Translations under genes and position numbers: made by a program | Shown here: one piece after another, positions 4,892-10,417 of the stretch | Layout: each line of letters begins with the position of its first letter | Numbering within the stretch: position 1 is the stretch's first letter | Assembly: GCA_964486145.1 (NCBI GenBank) | Contig: CAZAMT010000135.1 | Location: forward strand, 1 to 10,417 | DNA from: CAZAMT01 sp964486145 | GTDB taxonomy: Bacteria > Bacteroidota > Bacteroidia > Bacteroidales > JAAAOM01 | DNA: 10,417 nt | Direction of reading: 5' to 3' | The notes under the pieces: model-generated | The model's input: the letters and a program-made list of their open reading frames with translations, nothing else | The model's database searches: none | What the model was told of the DNA's origin: nothing

Positions 4892-6244
4892 ATGTCAAAA
4901 GTAATAAAAATAAAAAGGGGGCTTGACATAAAACTGAAGGGTAAAGCTGAGAAGATATTCGAAAAAACGGATATGAGAGACACTTTTGCCTTAAAGCCCA
5001 CTGATTTTAGTGGTTTAACACCGAAACTCACTGTTAAAGTTGATGATAAAGTCAAAGCCGGTTCCCCTTTATTTTTTGATAAAAACAATCAAAAGGTATT
5101 GTATACATCACCTGTCAGTGGCAAAGTATCCGCGATTAACAGGGGAGAAAGAAGAAGAATAATGGAAGTTGTTGTTGAACCGGATGACAAGCAGGAATAT
5201 GAGCAATTTATGAAAAGTGATCCGACAACACTTTCTCGTGAAGAAATTATTGACAATCTCCTGAAAAGTGGCATCTGGCCTGCAATACGTCAACGTCCTT
5301 ATGGTGTCGTGGCAAATCCTGAGGATGAGCCGAAATCCATTTTTATTTCAGCCTTTGACTCTGCACCTTTGGGACCTGACTATGATTTTATCATGCAGGA
5401 TCAGGAAATTGAATTTCAGATAGGCATAAATGCATTAAAAAAATTAACCAAGGGAAAAATTCATTTGGGAATTAATGATGAATTTCCTCCGGCAAAAGCA
5501 TTTGCCAATGCTCAAAATGTCCAACAAAACCGGTTTCAGGGGAAGCATCCTGCCGGAAATGTAGGTGTGCAAATTCACCACGTTGATCCAATCAATAAAG
5601 GAGACATCATTTGGACGGTAAAACCGCAGGATGTGGTTATCATCGGAAGGCTTTTCAACCAGGGAATCTATGATGCATCAACAATCGTTGCACTTGCAGG
5701 TTCAGAAGTGCTGAATCCGAGATATTACAAAACAATCAAAGGAACCTGTATAAAAAAAATGGTTGAAGGGAATGTAACCGATGGTTTTAACAGGTACATT
5801 TCAGGCAATGTACTGTCAGGCACCAAAATTTCATCCAATGGGTATCTGGGATTCTACGATTCACAAATCACAATTATTCCGGAAGGCAACCATTACGAAT
5901 TCATTGGTTGGGCCAAACCCGGCTTTGACAAATACAGTAACTCGAGAGCCTTTTTCTCATGGCTAAGTCCAAATAAAGAATATCGCGTTGACACAAATTA
6001 TCATGGTGGAGAGCGGGCTTTCGTAATGACAGGGCAGTACGAAAAAGTTTGCCCTATGGATATTTATCCGGTTCAACTTTTAAAATCCATACTGGTTGAA
6101 GATATCGATCAGATGGAGCAACTGGGCATCTATGAAGTGGTGGAAGAAGATTTTGCTTTATGCGAGTTTGTATGTACTTCGAAAATACAGGTGCAGCAGA
6201 TATTACGTTCTGGTTTGGAAATGATAAGAAGAGAAATGAGTTAA
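4892..6244 (+). CDS. nqrA: Na+-translocating NADH:quinone oxidoreductase subunit A
   Basis: Cytoplasm-facing subunit of Na+-NQR, 450 residues (close to the roughly 446 of well-studied homologues), without membrane segments. The N-terminus MSKVIKIKRGLDIKLKGKAE is the typical NqrA start, so ATG 4892 is preferred to the in-frame ATG at 4877, which would add MLAYI. A barrel-sandwich (biotinyl/lipoyl-like) region follows, with KVDDKVKAGSPLFFDK and YTSPVSGKVSAI at about residues 47-85, as in the related RnfC. The central part is the NqrA core (GIWPAIRQRPYG, and HPAGNVGVQIHHVDP near 225), and the C-terminal block MDIYPVQLLKSILVEDIDQ... ALCEFVCTSKIQVQ is strongly conserved. NqrA carries no redox cofactor and has been linked to quinone binding at its contact with NqrB. 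First gene of a six-gene operon; 31 bases separate it from nqrB. Confidence 0.97.
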   Translation: MSKVIKIKRGLDIKLKGKAEKIFEKTDMRDTFALKPTDFSGLTPKLTVKVDDKVKAGSPLFFDKNNQKVLYTSPVSGKVSAINRGERRRIMEVVVEPDDKQEYEQFMKSDPTTLSREEIIDNLLKSGIWPAIRQRPYGVVANPEDEPKSIFISAFDSAPLGPDYDFIMQDQEIEFQIGINALKKLTKGKIHLGINDEFPPAKAFANAQNVQQNRFQGKHPAGNVGVQIHHVDPINKGDIIWTVKPQDVVIIGRLFNQGIYDASTIVALAGSEVLNPRYYKTIKGTCIKKMVEGNVTDGFNRYISGNVLSGTKISSNGYLGFYDSQITIIPEGNHYEFIGWAKPGFDKYSNSRAFFSWLSPNKEYRVDTNYHGGERAFVMTGQYEKVCPMDIYPVQLLKSILVEDIDQMEQLGIYEVVEEDFALCEFVCTSKIQVQQILRSGLEMIRREMS

Positions 6245-6275
6245 AATAACATCAGAATACCTTAGTTTATAATTG

Positions 6276-7451
6276 ATGAAAGCATTAAGAAGATATATTG
6301 ACAAAATAAAGCCAAATTTTGAGAAAGGCGGGAAATTTGAAAAGCTGCATTCCACCTTTGATGCATTTGAAACATTTTTATTTGTACCAAACAAGGTAAC
6401 GGAACGTGGCGCCCATATTCGTGACAGCATTGATATGAAAAGGACCATGTCACTGGTTGTAATGTCGCTTATTCCAGCCCTGCTATTTGGAATGTGGAAT
6501 GTGGGTTATCATCATTTTATGGCTACCGGACAGGAAGGTACATTTTGGGAAATGTTCGTTTACGGCTTTATCAAAGTGATTCCAATCGTCATCGTATCAT
6601 ATGTCACCGGTCTGGGACTTGAATTTATGTTTGCCCAGATTCGCGGACACGAGGTAAATGAAGGATATCTTGTTACCGGAATGCTGATACCACTTATTTC
6701 ACCTCCGGATGTGCCGTTATGGATGGTTGCGGTGGCAACGGCCTTCGCCGTTATCATTGGGAAAGAAGTTTTTGGAGGTACAGGAATGAACATTTTAAAT
6801 CCGGCCTTAACCGCCAGAGCCTTTTTATTCTTCGCTTATCCGGGTGAAATGTCCGGCGATCAGGTATGGGTATCGGGTTTAAATTCTCCGAACGTTGTTG
6901 ATGGATATACCGGTTCCACTATCCTTGGCCAGGCAGCAGAAGGAAAAGAAGTTTTTTTAAATGGAATCGGGGAAACGTATACTGCATCCGAAATGTTTCT
7001 TGGAACTATTCCGGGCTCCATCGGTGAAACTTCCGCTGCAGCAATTCTCCTCGGTGCAATTATCTTATTTTTTACCGGCATTGGTAGCTGGAGAATTATG
7101 TTGTCTGTTTTCATTGGCGGGTTAACAATGGGAGCCATATTGAATGCGTTTGCTGTTAATCCATTAATGGCGATACCCGCGTGGCAACACCTCATTATTG
7201 GAGGTTTTGCCTTTGGTGCTGTTTTTATGGCAACCGACCCGGTAACCGCTTCACAAACATTGAAAGGAAAATACATCTACGGATTTTTGGTTGGTTTTCT
7301 GGCGATATTAATCCGCGTGCTTAATCCGGCATATCCGGAAGGTGTGATGCTGGCGATTTTATTAATGAATGTATTTGCCCCGCTCATTGACCACTACGTG
7401 CTGGAAGCAAATATTAAACGCAGGTTAAAAAGAGCGAGGCAGGTAGCGTGA
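6276..7451 (+). CDS. nqrB: Na+-translocating NADH:quinone oxidoreductase subunit B
   Basis: Integral membrane subunit of the NqrB/RnfD family, 391 residues, with an N-terminal cytoplasmic segment (1-55) and about ten membrane helices. ATG 6276 is chosen; a TTG one codon earlier is less likely. The conserved stretch KEVFGGTGMNILNPALTARAF (about 163-183) is diagnostic of the family. Covalent FMN is attached by the flavin transferase ApbE to a threonine in a D-x-x-S/T-G-A/S-T motif; here it reads DGYTGST, making T215 the expected attachment residue. Studied enzymes have SGAT, so this is a conservative variant. NqrB also binds riboflavin, forms part of the Na+ path and contacts the quinone. A C-terminal block FGAVFMATDPVTASQTLKGK is also typical. 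35 bases separate it from nqrC. No apbE gene lies in the window. Confidence 0.97.
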   Translation: MKALRRYIDKIKPNFEKGGKFEKLHSTFDAFETFLFVPNKVTERGAHIRDSIDMKRTMSLVVMSLIPALLFGMWNVGYHHFMATGQEGTFWEMFVYGFIKVIPIVIVSYVTGLGLEFMFAQIRGHEVNEGYLVTGMLIPLISPPDVPLWMVAVATAFAVIIGKEVFGGTGMNILNPALTARAFLFFAYPGEMSGDQVWVSGLNSPNVVDGYTGSTILGQAAEGKEVFLNGIGETYTASEMFLGTIPGSIGETSAAAILLGAIILFFTGIGSWRIMLSVFIGGLTMGAILNAFAVNPLMAIPAWQHLIIGGFAFGAVFMATDPVTASQTLKGKYIYGFLVGFLAILIRVLNPAYPEGVMLAILLMNVFAPLIDHYVLEANIKRRLKRARQVA

Positions 7452-7486
7452 GTAAAAGAATTGTAAATGCTGTAATCCGATGAGAT

Positions 7487-8317
7487 ATGAGAAATTTTAG
7501 TAACACTTACATATTTGTTTTTGCAACGGTGATGGTTTTCGTTGTAGCAATGATACTATCATTTGCCGCTATGCAGCTTCAACCATTGCAAAAGAAGAAT
7601 GAGCGAACAGAAAAAATGCAAAACATCCTTTCGGCAGCCAATATTGACCCTTCGGAGGGAAATATTGAAGACTTATATAACAAATATATTGTTGACAGCT
7701 ACGTGATCAGTACCGATGGCGAAAAAATTGAAGGAATGAACGCTTTTTCTGTCGATATGAAAAAAGAATTGTTCAAAATGGAGCAAATTAATAATCTGGA
7801 AGTTAAACTTGCAGAAAAAGTAGAAAGCCCGTTTGGCAAATTTATGGCCCAGTATGTTGATATGAAATCCGTGGATCGTACATCGGTTACCAGCGAAATT
7901 GAAACACTGGAAGAAAAACGGGAATTACCGGTATATGAAATTGAAAAAGAGAATGGAAATAAATATTATGTATTTCCGTTAAGAGGAAAAGGTCTGTGGG
8001 GGCCGATATGGGGATATGTATCATTAAGTGAAGATTTCAATGAAATTTACGGTGCTGACTTTGACCATAAATCGGAAACGCCGGGATTGGGTGCCGAAAT
8101 AAAGGAAACATGGTTTGAAGGCCAGTTTAAAGGTAAACTTATTTATCGTGACAATGAATATGTTGCCGTGGATGTTGTTAAAGGAGGTGCCGACCCTGCT
8201 GATAAGTACGCCGTTGATGGTGTTTCTGGTGGCACAATTACCTCAGAGGGTCTGGAAGATATGATTCGTGAAGGACTCCGTGATTACCAGCAATTTTTTG
8301 AACTTAAAAGAAAATAA
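7487..8317 (+). CDS. nqrC: Na+-translocating NADH:quinone oxidoreductase subunit C
   Basis: Membrane-anchored periplasmic subunit of the NqrC/RnfG family, 276 residues. One N-terminal membrane helix (about 8-30) is followed by a soluble domain with an insertion-rich, charged region (about 35-145). Family motifs follow in order: YYVFPLRGKGLWGPIWGYV (161-178), SETPGLGAEI (196-205) and AVDGVSGGTITSEG (242-255). The FMN-binding domain carries flavin covalently on the final threonine of the motif, expected to be T250. The motif is SGGT instead of the SGAT of the best-studied enzymes, a glycine for alanine; D244 and the serine are retained. The start is unambiguous, as no other ATG precedes the hydrophobic segment. 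Only three bases separate it from nqrD. Confidence 0.97.
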   Translation: MRNFSNTYIFVFATVMVFVVAMILSFAAMQLQPLQKKNERTEKMQNILSAANIDPSEGNIEDLYNKYIVDSYVISTDGEKIEGMNAFSVDMKKELFKMEQINNLEVKLAEKVESPFGKFMAQYVDMKSVDRTSVTSEIETLEEKRELPVYEIEKENGNKYYVFPLRGKGLWGPIWGYVSLSEDFNEIYGADFDHKSETPGLGAEIKETWFEGQFKGKLIYRDNEYVAVDVVKGGADPADKYAVDGVSGGTITSEGLEDMIREGLRDYQQFFELKRK

Positions 8318-8320
8318 GAT

Positions 8321-8968
8321 ATGAGCAGCGAAAAAGAACCTTTGCTTTCTTCAAAAAATTTGAGGCTTCTACGGGAGCCTTTGAATAAAAGTAACCCGAT
8401 TACCGTGCAAGTGCTTGGTATTTGTTCAGCACTGGCCGTTACTGTAAAGCTCGAACCATCCTTTGTGATGGCGCTGTCCGTTGTTGCAGTAATGGCCATC
8501 TCAAATGTGGTAGTTTCAATTTTTCGCAAACTTATACCCCCCCGCATCAGGATAATTGTTCAGTTAACCATCATTGCATCATTGGTTATTCTTGTTGACC
8601 AGGTACTAAAGGCATTTGCCTATGATGTGAGTAAGCAATTATCCGTATTTGTGGGACTGATTATTACCAATTGTATCATCATGGGACGTCTGGAGGCATT
8701 TGCTCTTGGAAACAAACCCTGGCCGGCTTTCCTCGATGGTATTGGAAACGCCGCCGGATACGGTATCATTTTGATCGTTGTAGCATTTTTCAGGGAGTTA
8801 TTTGGCGCAGGAACCGTTTGGGGATACCAGGTAGTACCGGATGGATTTTACAATTTCGGTTATGTAGACAATGGCCTTATGATTTTACCTCCCATGGCGC
8901 TTATTACAGTTGGTATTATCATTTGGGTGCAACGAAGCAGGAACAAAGAATTGATTGAAGAAAATTAA
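8321..8968 (+). CDS. nqrD: Na+-translocating NADH:quinone oxidoreductase subunit D
   Basis: Membrane subunit of the NqrD/NqrE/RnfA/RnfE family, 215 residues with six hydrophobic segments after a short cytoplasmic N-terminus. The signatures are LNKSNPITVQVLGICSALAVT (residues 21-41) with C35 and GLIITNCIIMGRLEAFA (112-128) with C118. In the structure of the Vibrio enzyme, cysteines at these positions of NqrD and NqrE hold an iron-sulfur centre within the membrane between the two subunits. The pair is arranged as an inverted-topology pseudo-dimer. ATG 8321 lies three bases after the nqrC stop, which implies translational coupling; 12 bases separate it from nqrE. Confidence 0.97.
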   Translation: MSSEKEPLLSSKNLRLLREPLNKSNPITVQVLGICSALAVTVKLEPSFVMALSVVAVMAISNVVVSIFRKLIPPRIRIIVQLTIIASLVILVDQVLKAFAYDVSKQLSVFVGLIITNCIIMGRLEAFALGNKPWPAFLDGIGNAAGYGIILIVVAFFRELFGAGTVWGYQVVPDGFYNFGYVDNGLMILPPMALITVGIIIWVQRSRNKELIEEN

Positions 8969-8980
8969 TAGAAAAACATC

Positions 8981-9598
8981 ATGGAAAGTTTAGTTAACAT
9001 ATTTGTTAAGTCCATCTTCATTGATAACATGATTTTCGCATATTTTCTGGGTATGTGTTCATATCTTGCGGTATCAAAAACTGTAAAAACATCTGTAGGC
9101 CTCGGATTTGCAGTCATTTTTGTTCTGGGTATAACAGTTCCGGTGAATTACCTTATTGAGAATTATATTCTGAAAGAAGGAGCATTGATGTGGATCAGTC
9201 CTGCTCTGGCTGATGTTAATCTTGGTTTTCTTTCTTTCATTATGTTTATCGCGGTAATTGCCTCCATGGTGCAGCTTGTGGAAATGGTGATTGAAAAATT
9301 CTCCCCTGCATTGTATTCATCACTGGGAATTTTTCTACCATTGATTGCTGTTAACTGTGCCATCCTTGGCGGATCATTATTTATGCAGGAAAGAGCATAT
9401 AATTCGCTTGCCGAAGCAACTTCGTTCGGCCTCGGATCCGGAGTAGGTTGGTTTCTTGCTATTGTTGGTATCGCAGCAATCAGAGAAAAAATCAGGTATT
9501 CAAATGTACCAGCTCCGTTAAGAGGTCTGGGCATTACATTTATCATCACCGGATTGATGGGCATCGCGTTTATGAGTTTTATGGGTATTAAATTATAA
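8981..9598 (+). CDS. nqrE: Na+-translocating NADH:quinone oxidoreductase subunit E
   Basis: Membrane subunit of the RnfA/NqrE family, 205 residues with six hydrophobic segments. Signatures are FIDNMIFAYFLGMCSYLAVSK (residues 13-33) with C26 and FLPLIAVNCAILGGSLF (118-134) with C126. These two cysteines match the partners of NqrD C35 and C118 in the membrane iron-sulfur centre. It is homologous to NqrD but with the opposite topology. Length and termini agree with the family (about 200 residues). Seventeen bases separate its stop from the nqrF ATG. Confidence 0.97.
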   Translation: MESLVNIFVKSIFIDNMIFAYFLGMCSYLAVSKTVKTSVGLGFAVIFVLGITVPVNYLIENYILKEGALMWISPALADVNLGFLSFIMFIAVIASMVQLVEMVIEKFSPALYSSLGIFLPLIAVNCAILGGSLFMQERAYNSLAEATSFGLGSGVGWFLAIVGIAAIREKIRYSNVPAPLRGLGITFIITGLMGIAFMSFMGIKL

Positions 9599-9615
9599 TA
9601 TAAATTTTATAGGAA

Positions 9616-10417
9616 ATGATTCTGTTGACTTCGCAGATAGGCGTTATCGCAATTAGTATAGCAGCATTCCTGCTTATTATCCTTACACTTGTTGGTATTT
9701 TGTTGTTTGCACGCAAAAAACTGACACCGCAGGGAACGGTTAAATTGCAGGTAAATGAAACCGAAATGGAAGTAAATCCCGGTGGAACTGTGCTTTCAAC
9801 CCTCTCGGCTCAGGATATTTATCTTCCATCAGCCTGCGGCGGAGGCGGTACATGTGCCATGTGCAAATGCCAGGTGCTTGAAGGAGGTGGTTCCATACTG
9901 CCTACCGAAACAGGATATTTTACCCGAAAAGAGCAACAAAACAACTGGAGACTGGGATGCCAGGTGAAAATTCGCAGCGATATGGTCATCAAGGTTCCTG
10001 AAGAGGTCATGGGAATTAAAAAATGGGAATGCGAAGTAGTTTCAAACAGAAATGTGGCCACTTTTATCAAAGAATTTGTAGTTAAACTTCCCGAAGGAGA
10101 AACCCTGGACTTCAGATCAGGAGGCTACATCCAAATTGACGTGCCAAAATATGAATGTGATTTCAAAAATGACATTGACGTTGAAGATGAATTTAAAGAT
10201 GAATGGGATAAATTCAATTTATGGGATTTAAAAATTAAAAATTCCGAAGAAACATTCAGGGCTTATTCAATGGCAAATCACCCGGCGGAGGGGAATATTA
10301 TCATGCTCAACATTCGTATCGCCACCCCGCCATGGGACCGTTCCAAAGGAAAATTCATGAATGTAGCACCAGGCGTGTGTTCATCATATGTTTTCTCCCG
10401 AAAACCTGGAGATAAAG
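9616..10417 (+). CDS. nqrF: Na+-translocating NADH:quinone oxidoreductase subunit F (3' end outside window)
   Basis: The NADH-oxidising subunit, cut by the window edge after 267 codons; family members have a little over 400 residues, so about a third is missing. Order of domains: one N-terminal membrane helix (about 7-32), a plant-type ferredoxin domain with C74-x5-C80-x2-C83-x31-C115 holding the [2Fe-2S] cluster, then the start of the ferredoxin-reductase-like FAD domain with RAYSMAN (R215-N221), whose RxYS residues contact the flavin, and APGVCSSYVFSRKPGDK at the edge. The NADH-binding domain lies beyond the window. Electrons pass from NADH to FAD and then to the cluster. The ATG at 9616 is preceded closely by AGGA (9611-9614), too near to be a normal Shine-Dalgarno site. 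No frameshift is seen in the visible part. Confidence 0.97.
   Translation, partial: MILLTSQIGVIAISIAAFLLIILTLVGILLFARKKLTPQGTVKLQVNETEMEVNPGGTVLSTLSAQDIYLPSACGGGGTCAMCKCQVLEGGGSILPTETGYFTRKEQQNNWRLGCQVKIRSDMVIKVPEEVMGIKKWECEVVSNRNVATFIKEFVVKLPEGETLDFRSGGYIQIDVPKYECDFKNDIDVEDEFKDEWDKFNLWDLKIKNSEETFRAYSMANHPAEGNIIMLNIRIATPPWDRSKGKFMNVAPGVCSSYVFSRKPGDK

Noticed and set aside
6860..7276. 138-codon open frame on the minus strand.
   Set aside because: It lies antisense within nqrB, without protein features of its own.
9163..9564. 133-codon open frame on the minus strand.
   Set aside because: It lies antisense within nqrE, without protein features of its own.

Overview
The window looks like a piece of a Bacteroidota chromosome. 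Three things point there: a gene for the plug protein of the type IX secretion system (T9SS), which is known from this phylum; three upstream regions with a match to the Bacteroidota -7 box TAnnTTTG; and start codons preceded by A/T-rich sequence instead of clear Shine-Dalgarno motifs. The order or genus cannot be fixed from the sequence alone.

Layout. (1) 152-1513 (+): a complete GntP-family sugar-acid permease behind its own likely promoter. (2) 1514-2077: a gene-poor stretch with many short inverted repeats and three phased CATAA repeats between about 1700 and 1910, possibly the worn end of a mobile element. (3) 2078-3234 (+): a toxin-antitoxin type module. An excisionase-like helix-turn-helix antitoxin is intact. 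The overlapping PIN-domain toxin gene is broken by a 141-bp MITE-like insertion (2836-2976) flanked by 7-bp direct repeats. Removing the insertion and one repeat copy restores a continuous 187-residue PIN protein. (4) 3235-3394: short non-coding spacer. (5) 3395-4696 (-): the T9SS plug protein (DUF5103), an exported protein transcribed towards the broken toxin. (6) 4892 to the right edge (+): nqrA-nqrB-nqrC-nqrD-nqrE-nqrF, the operon for the Na+-translocating NADH:quinone oxidoreductase, with nqrF cut by the window edge after 267 codons.

How it works together. The six Nqr subunits form one inner-membrane complex. NqrF takes electrons from NADH through FAD and a [2Fe-2S] cluster. NqrD/NqrE carry an iron-sulfur centre across the membrane, NqrC and NqrB carry covalently bound FMN, and NqrA/NqrB handle the quinone. 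The energy is used to expel Na+. The plug gene is divergent from nqr across about 195 bp, which probably contains the nqr promoter. The GntP permease and the toxin-antitoxin remnant appear unrelated to respiration.

The most notable part is the insertion in the toxin gene. Its inverted repeats are interlocked (order A-B-C-B'-C'-A'), so two large hairpins exclude each other, and it has inactivated a toxin while leaving the antitoxin and its putative operator intact. I found no wholly new multi-gene system here.
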